Assembly: GCA_021775775.1 (NCBI GenBank)
Contig: JAJFHF010000060.1
Coordinates: 1-38,961, forward strand
Reading direction: 5' to 3'
Length of the DNA stretch: 38,961 nucleotides
Source of the DNA: Hyphomicrobiaceae bacterium
Lineage (GTDB): Bacteria > Pseudomonadota > Alphaproteobacteria > Rhizobiales > HXMU1428-3
Numbering within the stretch: position 1 is the stretch's first letter; each line of letters opens with the position of its first letter. A model generated the notes under the pieces. The model saw nothing but the letters and a program-made list of their open reading frames with translations. It ran no database searches and was not told the DNA's origin. Below are positions 8,019-16,936 of this stretch, in pieces. Both the position numbers and the translations under genes were made by a program.

Positions 8019-8170
8019 GTTAGAACACCGATAGCTTTTAAATAACTGTCATATTTATATTTTTACGACGAAATGAAGATCTCAGACTTTTAAAAATAAA
8101 CAGATCCTCATACCCAATAGTAACATTAAACAAACACGCTCTTATCGCATCATATGGAGACTTGTTAAGT

Positions 8171-9103
8171 ATGAAACTGGTCGCTGGCAACAGTAATCGC
8201 CCACTAGCAGAGGCGATCGCCGCTTACTTAAAACTTCCTTTAACAAAATGTATTGTAAAACGTTTTGCCGACCAGGAAGTTTTTGTCGAAGTAGAAGAAA
8301 ATGTGCGCGGCGAAGACGTATTCGTTCTTCAATCCACATCTTTTCCAGCCAATGATCATTTGATGGAATTGCTCATACTCATCGATGCCCTGCGCCGCTC
8401 CTCTGCCCGGCGGATCACAGCCGTAATTCCTTACTTTGGCTATGCCCGGCAAGACCGCAAACCAGGCCCACGCACACCAATCTCAGCCAAACTTGTAGCA
8501 AACATGATAACCCAAGCCGGTGCTGACCGCGTGCTAACAGTGGATTTACACGCTTTGCAAATTCAAGGCTTTTTCGATATCCCAACTGATAATTTGTTTT
8601 GCGCCCCCGTAATGGTCAAAGACATTAAAAACCGCTTCGAGACAGACAAACTAATGGTTGTCTCCCCAGATGTTGGCGGCGTGGTAAGAGCCCGCGATTT
8701 AGCCAAGCGAATTGGCGCGCCCTTAGCCATCGTTGACAAACGCCGCGATCGGCCCGGCGTTTCTGAAGTGATGAATGTCATCGGCGACGTCGAGGGACGT
8801 GATTGCATTATGATTGATGATATCGTGGATTCAGGCGGCACCCTATGCAACGCCTCAGATGCCCTTCTAAAGCATAGTGCCAGACAAGTGAACGCCTATA
8901 TCACACATGGTGTATTATCGAGCAATGCAGTTGAACGCATCTCAAACTCGTCTCTCAATTCCATATCTATATCTGATAGTATTGAACCAACTGATGAGAT
9001 CAAAGCGGCGCAAAAAGTACGCGTCATTTCAATAGCTGATCTATTAGGCGAAGCAATACAAAGAACATCAGGCGAGAAATCCGTATCAAGCCTATTTCAT
9101 TGA
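8171..9103 (+). CDS. prs: Ribose-phosphate pyrophosphokinase (PRPP synthetase)
   Basis: 310 residues, the usual class I length. Makes 5-phosphoribosyl-1-pyrophosphate from ribose 5-phosphate and ATP for purine, pyrimidine, His and Trp synthesis. Visible motifs: FADQE (32-36), the flexible loop [17 protein letters not shown] (91-107, lacking nothing essential), [15 protein letters not shown] (124-138) and the PRPP-binding [15 protein letters not shown] (211-225). I chose ATG 8171 because the family begins MK-x-x-AGNSN; the frame is also open from TTG 8162, but that codon sits too close to GGAG at 8155. Monocistronic, bounded by terminators on both sides. Confidence 0.97.
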   Translation: MKLVAGNSNRPLAEAIAAYLKLPLTKCIVKRFADQEVFVEVEENVRGEDVFVLQSTSFPANDHLMELLILIDALRRSSARRITAVIPYFGYARQDRKPGPRTPISAKLVANMITQAGADRVLTVDLHALQIQGFFDIPTDNLFCAPVMVKDIKNRFETDKLMVVSPDVGGVVRARDLAKRIGAPLAIVDKRRDRPGVSEVMNVIGDVEGRDCIMIDDIVDSGGTLCNASDALLKHSARQVNAYITHGVLSSNAVERISNSSLNSISISDSIEPTDEIKAAQKVRVISIADLLGEAIQRTSGEKSVSSLFH

Positions 9104-9155
9104 GAACGCTAAAAAAATCACGCTCTTTTGAAAAGACAAACGTTGAAAAAGACAT

Positions 9156-9185
9156 AAAAAAGAGCCCCTATAAGAGCTCTTTTTA
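9156..9185. terminator. Bidirectional terminator between prs and the ketoacyl synthase gene
   Basis: AAAAAGAGC / GCTCTTTTT arms (9157-9165 and 9176-9184) around a ten-base loop; T-rich on the plus strand and, read backwards, on the minus strand too. Both genes converge on it. Confidence 0.85.
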
Positions 9186-9207
9186 AAACAAATCTTTAAT
9201 CATTCAA

Positions 9208-10443
9208 TTAAGCAGGCGCTGGTCCAAATACCAACACTGCATTCAAGCCACCAAAAGCAAAGCTATTAGACATAACATGATTTACCGAAGCTTCGCGGCC
9301 CTTGTTGGGAATGTAATCCAGATCACACTCATCACCAGGTTCATCAAAACCAATGGTCGGTGGTAAATAATTATCTTCCATAGCCTTAATGCAAGCAACA
9401 GCTTCAATACCGCCCCCTGCACCCAAAGCATGACCATGCATAGATTTTGTTGAGGAAACGGGCGTGTCTTTCGCTGCATTCCCAAACACGCGTTTAATTG
9501 AACGGGTCTCATTAATGTCATTCACCATTGTCGCGGTACCATGAGCATTAATATAGTCAATATCAACTGGCGATAAATCAGCGTCTTTCAACGCCATTTC
9601 CATCGCCCCAGATGTCCCATCAATAGACGGGTTGACCATGTCAGCCGCGTCGGCCGTCATCCCAAAGCCTTTAATCTCAGCTAAGATATTCGCACCGCGC
9701 GCCTTTGCTCGTTCATACTCCTCAAGCATTAAGATCCCAGCACCCTCAGCCAAAACAGTACCATTGCGGTGCTTAGAAAATGGATACAGGCCAACAGGAC
9801 TTAAAACTCGCATGCCTTGCCAAGCCCGCGTGGTTCCCCACGCCAAAGAAGCTTCAGCTGCACCGCCAAGGCCAAAGTCAATCACCCCTTGCTTGATCAT
9901 GTTATAAACAAGACCAATAGAATGGGTCGCCGTCGAACAAGCGCTGACAACACCAAAACAAGGACCAGTAATCCCATATTCAATTGAAATATGAGCTGGA
10001 GCAGATGACGAAATCGTCTTAATCAACGTAAGCGGATGAGTCGCGCGTTTTTTTAATTCAAACAACGCATGATAGCTATTTTCCAATGTATTAATACCAC
10101 CAACACCAGAGCCGATAATGGCCGCACAACGGATACCATCTTCAGGTGCCAAAGGCATTTCAATACCAGATTGCTCAACAGCCTCACGCGCTGCGATTCC
10201 AGCAAACTGAGAATAACGATCAGCCATCAAAAACTGCTTGCTCAAGCCTTCTTCTTTTGGATCAAAGCCCTGAACTTCACCTGCAATTTTAATTTGCAGA
10301 TCTTCAGTATCATAGGTTTTTGCATCGCCTATACCGCATTTACCAGCACGTATAGAAGACCAAAAACTGTCTGCCCCCGTACCGATGGATGAAACAACGC
10401 CCATCCCCGTAATAACGACGCGTTTTGTTTGTTGATCGCTCAT
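9208..10443 (-). CDS. NodE/FabF-like beta-ketoacyl-ACP synthase
   Basis: 411 residues with the thiolase fold of condensing enzymes. Joins an acyl group to malonyl-ACP. The catalytic set is complete: Cys169 in SACSTATH, His301 in NAHGTAT, Lys333 and His338 in STKSMHGHALGA; GSGVGG near 112 and SNSFAFGG at the end are also typical. It resembles NodE of rhizobia more than housekeeping FabF at several places, e.g. NDINETRSIKRVFG and CDLDYIPNKGRE, judged from memory. The neighbouring gene encodes a NodF-like ACP, so the pair probably makes a special acyl chain rather than bulk fatty acid. There is no Shine-Dalgarno before the ATG; instead a 7-bp hairpin (10453-10474) lies just upstream. Confidence 0.88.
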   Translation of the reverse strand: MSDQQTKRVVITGMGVVSSIGTGADSFWSSIRAGKCGIGDAKTYDTEDLQIKIAGEVQGFDPKEEGLSKQFLMADRYSQFAGIAAREAVEQSGIEMPLAPEDGIRCAAIIGSGVGGINTLENSYHALFELKKRATHPLTLIKTISSSAPAHISIEYGITGPCFGVVSACSTATHSIGLVYNMIKQGVIDFGLGGAAEASLAWGTTRAWQGMRVLSPVGLYPFSKHRNGTVLAEGAGILMLEEYERAKARGANILAEIKGFGMTADAADMVNPSIDGTSGAMEMALKDADLSPVDIDYINAHGTATMVNDINETRSIKRVFGNAAKDTPVSSTKSMHGHALGAGGGIEAVACIKAMEDNYLPPTIGFDEPGDECDLDYIPNKGREASVNHVMSNSFAFGGLNAVLVFGPAPA

Positions 10444-10452
10444 AAAATTATT

Positions 10453-10474
10453 AAGGGCCGAAATTATGGCCCTT
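10453..10474 (-). promoter_or_regulatory. Hairpin just upstream of the ketoacyl synthase start
   Basis: Perfect AAGGGCC / GGCCCTT arms with an eight-base loop, ending nine bases before the ATG on the minus strand, where a ribosome-binding site would be expected. It lies in the 114-bp gap between the ACP gene and the synthase gene. It could reduce or gate translation, or be a processing site; this is inferred from position. Confidence 0.4.
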
Positions 10475-10557
10475 TAAACCTTTCTACTCACTGTTTGATA
10501 TTCAAAGCAAAGAAAAATAAACACATAGCATTTCGACTAAGGAAAAACCTTAAGTCT

Positions 10558-10809
10558 TTAGCCATTCGCGCTCATAAGTTCTTTCACTTTATCAACCACA
10601 GAACCAACAGTTTTAAAGTCTTCGACTTCTTCATTGGCGTTATACGGAATTTCAATACCAAAAGTATCCTCAATATCAAATACAATCACCGCCAAATCGA
10701 GTGATTCAATATCAAGTTCACTTAAAGGCGTATCCAAAGGAATGGTCTCTGGAGGTTCCTTCATATTCTTTTTCAAAATATCAATAATTTTTGGTGCCAC
10801 ATCTTCCAT
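10558..10809 (-). CDS. NodF-like acyl carrier protein
   Basis: 83 residues, acidic, four-helix ACP layout. The phosphopantetheine serine is Ser36 in ELDIESLDLAV; the usual Asp before it (DSL) is Glu here. The C-terminal part FGIEIPYN...TVGSVVDKVKELM resembles NodF more than housekeeping AcpP, judged from memory. It carries the growing acyl chain as a thioester after modification by a phosphopantetheinyl transferase and is the expected partner of the NodE-like synthase 114 bp downstream. AAGGAGAG precedes the ATG at good spacing. Divergent from fadD across a 410-bp AT-rich region. A housekeeping acpP (normally next to fabG/fabF) would lie elsewhere in the genome. Confidence 0.85.
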   Translation of the reverse strand: MEDVAPKIIDILKKNMKEPPETIPLDTPLSELDIESLDLAVIVFDIEDTFGIEIPYNANEEVEDFKTVGSVVDKVKELMSANG

Positions 10810-11219
10810 GTCGCTCTCCTTATTTGCAACACTTGAGCGAAAAAATACTCATTTTATTTAAGTGCCAGATTAGTCATATAAAATCACAAGAAAATAATTA
10901 CAAAAATGAAAATCAATTTCTACCGCTTCATAAACCAACCCATATCATAACTAGATTTACATCCTATTGAACTAAGTCAATAATAGTGCATACCATAAAT
11001 TTTTAAGATTATTTGCTCACTTATGAAATTTGGTTAATTTCAATAAACTGAAATTTCTCTCAAATTCATTTTCATGCTAAAATAAAAACCTTATACTCAC
11101 CTGTATACTTATACTCACCTGTATATTTGTATAGCTACATATATAAAGATAAGCTCTTTTCATCTTAATTTTTAATTTTCGTCTTAATTCTCATATTTTG
11201 TTGGCAAAAGGCGCACAAA
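10810..11219. promoter_or_regulatory. 410-bp divergent intergenic region (ACP gene / fadD)
   Basis: Very AT-rich, no open frame of note. It contains an inverted repeat TATTGA-N6-TCAATA at 10965-10982 and a tandem 18-bp repeat at 11091-11125, listed separately. Both directions start from here, so a shared operator could link acyl-ACP synthesis and fatty acid activation. I could not identify convincing -35/-10 pairs. Confidence 0.5.
11091..11125. repeat. Two tandem copies of an operator-like 18-bp unit
   Basis: TTATACTCACCTGTATA occurs at 11091-11107 and again at 11109-11125, exactly 18 bp apart. Each copy is itself an inverted repeat with arms TATAC / GTATA around six bases. Two dyads a little under two helical turns apart, about 95 bp before fadD, fit a binding site for a dimeric regulator such as a TetR- or GntR-family fatty-acid sensor. 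The identity of the regulator is not known. Confidence 0.5.
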
Positions 11220-12911
11220 ATGGATCAAAAATCAAGCGGTTCTCCTGAAAAAATTACATATCCCTGGCAAAAAAACTATCCATCTGATGTAAATTGGGAA
11301 AAAAAGTACCAAGGAAGTGCACATTTTAATCTGCTAGACAATGCCATTAAAGACTTTGGCTCAAACACCTGTAGTTACTTTTTGGGCAAAGAGCTCTCCT
11401 ATCAAGAAATTGGTGATCTAACGCAAAGAGTGGCTAAGGGGCTCCAAGATATAGGAATTAAAAAAGGAGATAAAGTCGGTCTCTTTTTACCAAACTGTCC
11501 CACCTACATTTATTATTATTTTGGTATTTTAAAGGCAGGGGGCGTGGTTGTTAATTATAATCCACTTTATACGATTGATGAGCTAAAATTTCAGGTTGAA
11601 AACAGCCAAACAAAATACCTAGTCACCCTAGATTTACAGGTTTTATTTGAAAAATGTGAAACGCTAATGCGTCTTGGGGTGCTAGATAAAACCATCATCG
11701 CCTCTTTTCCAGCCCTTCTACCAGCCGTGAAATCAATCGCATTCAAGCTTTTAAAAGGCTCAAATCTCGCCAAAATAAACAAATCAGACATGGCTGATCG
11801 CTGTATTCTTGAAAAAAATATACTTAACAACCAGGGGGACCCAACCCCTGTAGAGATCAATCCCGACAAGGATACAGCCGTCCTGCAATATACTGGAGGC
11901 ACGACAGGGCGACCGAAAGCTGCACAGCTAAGTCATTCAAACATTTCCATACAAACACAGCAATTACTCGATAGCTGTATCATGCTGCGCCCGGGAGAAG
12001 AATCCATCATAGGCATTTTGCCTTTTTTCCACGTCTTTGCCATGACAGTGATTTTAAATATGGGCGTTGGTATTGGCGCGCGTCTTATTTTACTACCTAA
12101 ATTTGAATTAAAGGACGCCCTCAAATTAATGAAAAAAACCCGGCCAACTTTACTGCCCGGCGTCCCAACCCTCTTTAATGCTATAGCCAATCATAAACCA
12201 GCCCCCCTAGAGACTGTATCTGACCTCACTTTATGTATCTCTGGTGGGGCGCCCTTACCTTTGGAGATTATGGAAGATTTTAAAAAACTCTCCGATGCGA
12301 CCTTGGTTGAAGGCTATGGATTATCTGAAACATCCCCTGTTTTAACCTGCAACCCACCTAGCGGCACCATAAAACCCGGCTCAATAGGCGTCCCCTTGCC
12401 CGGAACCATCATCTCAATTCGGTCAATCGAAGAACCAGAGGTAGAAGTGCCACAAGGAGAAAAAGGTGAAATTTGCGCAAAAGGCCCCCAGGTCATGCCG
12501 TGCTATTGGAACGCGCCTGAAGAAACAAAAAATGTATTTACCGGGGAATATTTCCGCACCGGTGATGTCGGCTATATGGATGAAGATGGCTACACCTTCA
12601 TTGTAGATCGGTTAAAAGATCTTATTCTTTGTTCTGGCTACAATGTTTACCCGCGAAAAATTGAGGATGCCATATATAAACTTCCCCAAATTGAAGAGGT
12701 TACAGTCGTCGGCATCCCGGATGAATATCGCGGTGAAGCCCCAAAGGCATTTATCAAACTAAAAGAAAATGAAAAAATTAGCGCAGCTGAAGTCATGGAA
12801 TTTTTAAAAGATAAGCTCTCTAAAATTGAAATGCCCGAAGAGATCGAATTTAGAGATGAACTGCCCAAAACTATGGTCGGCAAATTATCGAAAAAAGAAC
12901 TAAGGGACTAA
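11220..12911 (+). CDS. fadD: Long-chain-fatty-acid--CoA ligase
   Basis: 563 residues, close to E. coli FadD (561). Activates fatty acids to acyl-CoA through an acyl-adenylate, at the inner face of the membrane. ANL-superfamily motifs: the P-loop LQYTGGTTGRPKAAQ (222-236), EGYGLSETSPV (about 365-375), YFRTGDVGYMDEDGY and the hinge VDRLKDLILCSGYNVYPRKIE (about 447-480), and the catalytic Lys555 in MVGKLSKKEL. AAAGG lies eight bases before the ATG. Alone on its strand, divergent from the ACP gene, and near fadE-fadJ-fadI, for which it supplies substrate. Upstream dyads suggest regulation by a dimeric repressor or activator. Confidence 0.93.
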   Translation: MDQKSSGSPEKITYPWQKNYPSDVNWEKKYQGSAHFNLLDNAIKDFGSNTCSYFLGKELSYQEIGDLTQRVAKGLQDIGIKKGDKVGLFLPNCPTYIYYYFGILKAGGVVVNYNPLYTIDELKFQVENSQTKYLVTLDLQVLFEKCETLMRLGVLDKTIIASFPALLPAVKSIAFKLLKGSNLAKINKSDMADRCILEKNILNNQGDPTPVEINPDKDTAVLQYTGGTTGRPKAAQLSHSNISIQTQQLLDSCIMLRPGEESIIGILPFFHVFAMTVILNMGVGIGARLILLPKFELKDALKLMKKTRPTLLPGVPTLFNAIANHKPAPLETVSDLTLCISGGAPLPLEIMEDFKKLSDATLVEGYGLSETSPVLTCNPPSGTIKPGSIGVPLPGTIISIRSIEEPEVEVPQGEKGEICAKGPQVMPCYWNAPEETKNVFTGEYFRTGDVGYMDEDGYTFIVDRLKDLILCSGYNVYPRKIEDAIYKLPQIEEVTVVGIPDEYRGEAPKAFIKLKENEKISAAEVMEFLKDKLSKIEMPEEIEFRDELPKTMVGKLSKKELRD

Positions 12912-12957
12912 AACAAACTTCCCACTGGCAGATATTAAAGACGCTCTTAAAATGATA

Positions 12958-13425
12958 TTATTCTTTTAAGTCGCTAATTTTTTTCCAATATTGTGTTTTA
13001 CAAATTGGAAAAACCGAATGGCACCCTTTAACCTCTAAACTCTTTTCACTAAGCAAACGCACATGACCACCATATAATTTACCATGACGTGGTTTGTACA
13101 GTTTCCCCCGCCAGACATTTTTTTTCTGCTGGTACATATTTTCTAAGATAGGCATACCCAAAACAGGACGTCCACGCAATTTAAGGTTTTTATTGAGCTT
13201 ATCAGTTTGTGGTTTCCCTTGAGGATCTTTTGGGTCTTTCAACCAGATAATTTTATTGCAAAGCGTTTTTTTACATTTGCTAATTTCAACATGGCTATCA
13301 CCATCTTTTGTCAGCCAAACTCCCTCAATGGGATCAGAACCGGAAGCCGAATTTTCTGCAATAGCCCCCCGCAATTGAAGGCCAGTTATCAGTACCATTG
13401 TCAAAAGAATATAAAAATAACGCAT
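12958..13425 (-). CDS. Secreted DUF2147 domain protein
   Basis: 155 residues. A signal peptide (about 1-23, cleavage near GAIA|EN) precedes a single DUF2147 domain: IEGVWLTKDGDSHVEISKC near 33-51, LCNKIIWLKDPKDPQGKP, and the LxGMPIL...WRGKLYKPRHGKLYGG segment. Members are small beta-rich periplasmic or surface proteins of unknown biochemical role; some have been named after stress or curli-like contexts, but nothing here supports a specific role. Four cysteines occur in the mature part (CKKTLC pair and the C-terminal GC...IC). GAGAG lies seven bases before the ATG. Convergent with fadD, downstream of which I see no clear terminator. Confidence 0.82.
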   Translation of the reverse strand: MRYFYILLTMVLITGLQLRGAIAENSASGSDPIEGVWLTKDGDSHVEISKCKKTLCNKIIWLKDPKDPQGKPQTDKLNKNLKLRGRPVLGMPILENMYQQKKNVWRGKLYKPRHGKLYGGHVRLLSEKSLEVKGCHSVFPICKTQYWKKISDLKE

Positions 13426-13625
13426 AGCAAACTCTCACTTGTCCTCAGAACATTAAAACAACATATCCTATGTTGATCATTGAGCCCATATTACCAGCTT
13501 ATTAAAAATAAAAGCCATAATCGATTGTATAAATATACGACATGCCAGATCAAAAATGTCAATATCATGGAATCAACAAATATTATTCACATTTATAGAC
13601 ATGAATGCTCTTAACTCATTAAAAC

Positions 13626-14927
13626 TTATGCATTTTCATTTCTTTCAGGACTTTTAAGGATCGCAGCAACCCCCATCCCACCAGCTGTACATATTGAAAT
13701 CAACCCTGTGCTGCCAGGCTTCTGGCTCAATAATTTAGCTAAAGAGCTCATAATCCGAGCCCCCGTGGCGGCAAAGGGGTGCCCATAAGCAAGACTTGAC
13801 CCTTTAACATTTAAGCGGGCGCGATCAATACTGCCCAAAGCCCCATCAGCGCCAAAATGTTTTTTACAATAATCAGGCGACTCCCAAGCCTTCAGTGTTG
13901 AAAGCACCTGGGCAGCAAAAGCTTCATGAATTTCATAATAATCAAAATCTTGTAATTTCATATTTTGCCGCTCGAGCAACCGAGCAACCGCAATGGTCGG
14001 CGCCATCAACAAGCCTTCACCGGCCACAAAATCCAAAGCAGCATGTTCGCCATCAACCAAATAGGCCTGAATAGGATGTCCTTTTTCCTTGGCCCACTCC
14101 TCAGATGCGAGCAAAACACTTGAAGCTCCATCCGTGAGCGGCGTAGAATTCGCCGCTGTCAAAGTCCCCCGAGAAGATTTCTCAAAACTTGTTTTAAGAC
14201 TGGCTAATTTCGAAAGTTCAATATCTGCGCGCATGTTGTTATCTTGAAAAACACCCGCACACGGCACAATAAGATCATCGTGAAAGCCCTCTTCATAAGC
14301 CTTAACAGCCATTTTATGTGAGTTATAGGCTAAGAGATCTTGTTCTTCACGTGGCACTTGCCACTCTTGCGCCATAAGCTCACAATGCCCTCCCATGGAA
14401 AGGCCCGTGCGTGGCTCATTTGTCGAAGGTGGCTGCGGGGCTAACTCACCAAATGAGAAGCCTTTAAAAACAGCCCGTTTATCTCCAAAACTTTTGGCAC
14501 GCCCAAGCTTAATCAACCTTTGTGCAAACTTTCGTTTAAACACAATCGAGGCATCACTAATGGTGTCAGAGCCAATCGCAATCGCACTATCAATCTGTCC
14601 GATGGAAATCTTAGCCGCACTCCCCATCGCCGCTTGCAAACTGGTACCACACGCTTGCATCATTGTTATCCCAGATGACGAAGGGTTCAGCTTGGAGGCA
14701 ACCACAGCTTCTCTAGCCAAGTTCCAATCTTTTGCATGGGTAACAACCGCGCCGCCCACAACTTCACCAATATGAGCACCCTTTAAATCATATTTAGTCA
14801 CCAAACCATCAAGAGTACAGCCCAGAAGATCAAGATTGGTAAGGTCTTGATAAGCCGTGTTTGAGCGACAAAACGGAATTCTAGTTCCACCAAGAATGGC
14901 CACAGGCCGGCAGGTTTGACTGTTCAT
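13626..14927 (-). CDS. fadI: Acetyl-CoA C-acyltransferase, FadI type (3-ketoacyl-CoA thiolase)
   Basis: 433 residues (E. coli FadI 436). Cleaves 3-ketoacyl-CoA with CoA to acetyl-CoA and the shortened acyl-CoA. Active-site Cys93 in QACGTSLQA, then GTLTAANSTPLTDGA, HEAFAAQ, the FadI-type SSLAYGHPFAATGARI and the general base Cys in ICTAGGMG. The GHPFAATG wording separates FadI from FadA (GHPLGATG). AGGAG lies nine bases before the ATG. Last gene of the fadE-fadJ-fadI operon, 21 bp after fadJ; with FadJ it should form the alpha2beta2 trifunctional-type complex. Confidence 0.92.
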   Translation of the reverse strand: MNSQTCRPVAILGGTRIPFCRSNTAYQDLTNLDLLGCTLDGLVTKYDLKGAHIGEVVGGAVVTHAKDWNLAREAVVASKLNPSSSGITMMQACGTSLQAAMGSAAKISIGQIDSAIAIGSDTISDASIVFKRKFAQRLIKLGRAKSFGDKRAVFKGFSFGELAPQPPSTNEPRTGLSMGGHCELMAQEWQVPREEQDLLAYNSHKMAVKAYEEGFHDDLIVPCAGVFQDNNMRADIELSKLASLKTSFEKSSRGTLTAANSTPLTDGASSVLLASEEWAKEKGHPIQAYLVDGEHAALDFVAGEGLLMAPTIAVARLLERQNMKLQDFDYYEIHEAFAAQVLSTLKAWESPDYCKKHFGADGALGSIDRARLNVKGSSLAYGHPFAATGARIMSSLAKLLSQKPGSTGLISICTAGGMGVAAILKSPERNENA

Positions 14928-14948
14928 TGAGACAAACTCCTAATGCCT

Positions 14949-16931
14949 TCAAGAGGCTGTTTTATTGTTTTTACTATTTAAATAATTTAAAGGCCCACCC
15001 CGAAAAGGGGCAAAGCCAGTGCCAAATATCACACCACCATCGATGAGATCAGCATTTTTCACAATTTTGTCTTCTTCACATTTTTTGCATTCTGCAAGCA
15101 TGGGAGCCAACAAATCCTGCGCCAATTCTTCTAACTCTTTTTTATCATACTCTTCTTTGTTTTTCGTCGGTTTGCCATCGGCCCAAACATAAAACCCCTC
15201 ACCGGTCTTTTTGCCCTTCTTGCCGCCAGCAACCAACCTGCCAAGCTCACTCTTTTCAGGGTCACCAAGCTCTAAAGTTTCAGCAACATGCTTACAAATA
15301 TCAAGCCCAACAACATCTTGTAATTCAATCGGTCCCATAGGCATGCCAAAATCAAGAGCGGCCTGGTCAATTTTTTCAGGCGGGATCCCCAATTCATATT
15401 GACGAACAGCCTCCATCATATAAGGCGCCAAAACCCGGTTGACCAAAAAGCCCTTACAGCTTTTAACGATTAATGGATATTTTTTAATAGCCGCAACAAA
15501 TGTACAACCCTTATCCACCTCTTCTTGTCGTGACAGTTCAGATTTGATCACTTCGACCAATGGCATTTGGGCCACCGGATTAAAAAAGTGAATGCCGATA
15601 AGCCGACCAGGGTCAGCCAAATCTTTGGCAATATCTTCCAGCGGCAAAGAAGATGTATTGGTCGCCAAAACAGCGCCAGGTTTTATTTTGGTTTCTAAAT
15701 CTTTGAATAGGTCCTGCTTGATTTTAAGATTTTCAACAATCGCTTCAATGATAATATCGGCGCGGCCAACCCCCTTACCATCAAGATCAGCTTTCATACG
15801 TGCCATAGCAGCTTCGACAGCAAGCGGTTTTCTAAGCCGTTTCTTAAACAATTTCTTGGCCCGTTTTTGCGCCACTTTAATTTGATCAGCTGACATATCT
15901 TGCAAAGTGACATCCATACCGCAAACAACACACCAAGCGGCAATGTCACCGCCCATGGTACCAGCACCAATCACATGCGCGCGCAAAGGACGATAATCGC
16001 TCTTTTTGGGCGCAAGGGCTTTCATTTCTTCAGAGAGACGAAACACCCGGCGCAAATTACGAGATTGATCAGAAATCATCAAAGGCGCAAACAACTCCTG
16101 CTCAGCCTTAAACATCCCGGCTTCATCACCGCCATGCTTTTCAAACAGCTCAATTAGTTTGAAAGGAGCTGGATAGTGAGCTTCTTTGACCTTGGCTTTG
16201 GTTTTGCTGCGCATTTGATTGGCCAGAAAACGGCGCACAGGCCCCAATCGTGTAATTTTATTGATCCAAGATTGCCCAGCCTTTGAACGTCGTTTTTGCA
16301 AAACAGCTTTGCGGGCCGCCCAGCGCAATTCCAGCTCGGACGGAACCAATTGATCCACCAAACCAAACGACTTGGCCACTGGCGCCTTTAGCATACGCCC
16401 TGTCAACATTGTAGAAACACCGTTCACAGCGCCTGCCAAACGAAGCATACGTACAGTGCCATGCAGCCCCGGAATAATACCCAATTTCACTTCAGGCAAT
16501 CCAAGCCTCGTGCCATCATCTCTGGTCGCAATGCGATAATGACAAGACATGGCAAATTCTAACCCACCGCCCAAGCAAAACCCATGAATGGCGGCCACAA
16601 CAGGAATTTTAAGAGCCTCCATATCGGAAAACAATTTTGTCACTTGGCTCGTCAGCTCGTGAACTTTCTCAACCGTGTCCATCTGCTCAAATTCTTTAAT
16701 ATCAGCGCCAGCAATAAAGTTGTTAGGTTTCCCTGAGATAAAAATGAGCCCTCGCACTTCTTTACTCAACGCAGCACGCTCAACTTCATTGATGATGGTC
16801 GCAAGTTCATAAATAGACCGCTCACCCAATGTGTTCATAGATTGCCCTGGGCAATCAAAAACCGCCCAGGCAATATTTTCAGTATCAATATGGAACGACC
16901 AGTTTTGCAATTCACTTATACCTAATTTCAT
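14949..16931 (-). CDS. fadJ: Bifunctional enoyl-CoA hydratase / 3-hydroxyacyl-CoA dehydrogenase
   Basis: 660 residues. An N-terminal crotonase domain (about 1-195) hydrates 2-enoyl-CoA; its oxyanion and acid/base region shows FIAGADI, GFCLGGGLE (Glu125) and LGLPEVKLG (Glu147). A linker leads to a Rossmann fold (VIGAGTMGGDIAAW, 319-333) and the dehydrogenase domain with GIHFFNPVAQMPLVEV; the C-terminal repeat contains FAPFRGGPL. The segment after Glu147 reads PGLHGTVRM where most homologues have PGSGGTQRL, a local oddity near the active site. I chose ATG 16931 (GGAG eight bases upstream) over GTG 16940, which overlaps the fadE stop but has no ribosome site. Its partner thiolase FadI follows. 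Confidence 0.9.
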   Translation of the reverse strand: MKLGISELQNWSFHIDTENIAWAVFDCPGQSMNTLGERSIYELATIINEVERAALSKEVRGLIFISGKPNNFIAGADIKEFEQMDTVEKVHELTSQVTKLFSDMEALKIPVVAAIHGFCLGGGLEFAMSCHYRIATRDDGTRLGLPEVKLGIIPGLHGTVRMLRLAGAVNGVSTMLTGRMLKAPVAKSFGLVDQLVPSELELRWAARKAVLQKRRSKAGQSWINKITRLGPVRRFLANQMRSKTKAKVKEAHYPAPFKLIELFEKHGGDEAGMFKAEQELFAPLMISDQSRNLRRVFRLSEEMKALAPKKSDYRPLRAHVIGAGTMGGDIAAWCVVCGMDVTLQDMSADQIKVAQKRAKKLFKKRLRKPLAVEAAMARMKADLDGKGVGRADIIIEAIVENLKIKQDLFKDLETKIKPGAVLATNTSSLPLEDIAKDLADPGRLIGIHFFNPVAQMPLVEVIKSELSRQEEVDKGCTFVAAIKKYPLIVKSCKGFLVNRVLAPYMMEAVRQYELGIPPEKIDQAALDFGMPMGPIELQDVVGLDICKHVAETLELGDPEKSELGRLVAGGKKGKKTGEGFYVWADGKPTKNKEEYDKKELEELAQDLLAPMLAECKKCEEDKIVKNADLIDGGVIFGTGFAPFRGGPLNYLNSKNNKTAS

Positions 16932-16936
16932 CAATT

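Noticed and set aside
9632-9907. Antisense frame within the ketoacyl synthase
   Set aside because: Shadow frame in a well-conserved gene; no independent coding signal.
12958-13476. 89-residue plus-strand frame inside the DUF2147 gene
   Set aside because: The minus-strand frame has a signal peptide, ribosome site and family motifs; the plus frame has none.
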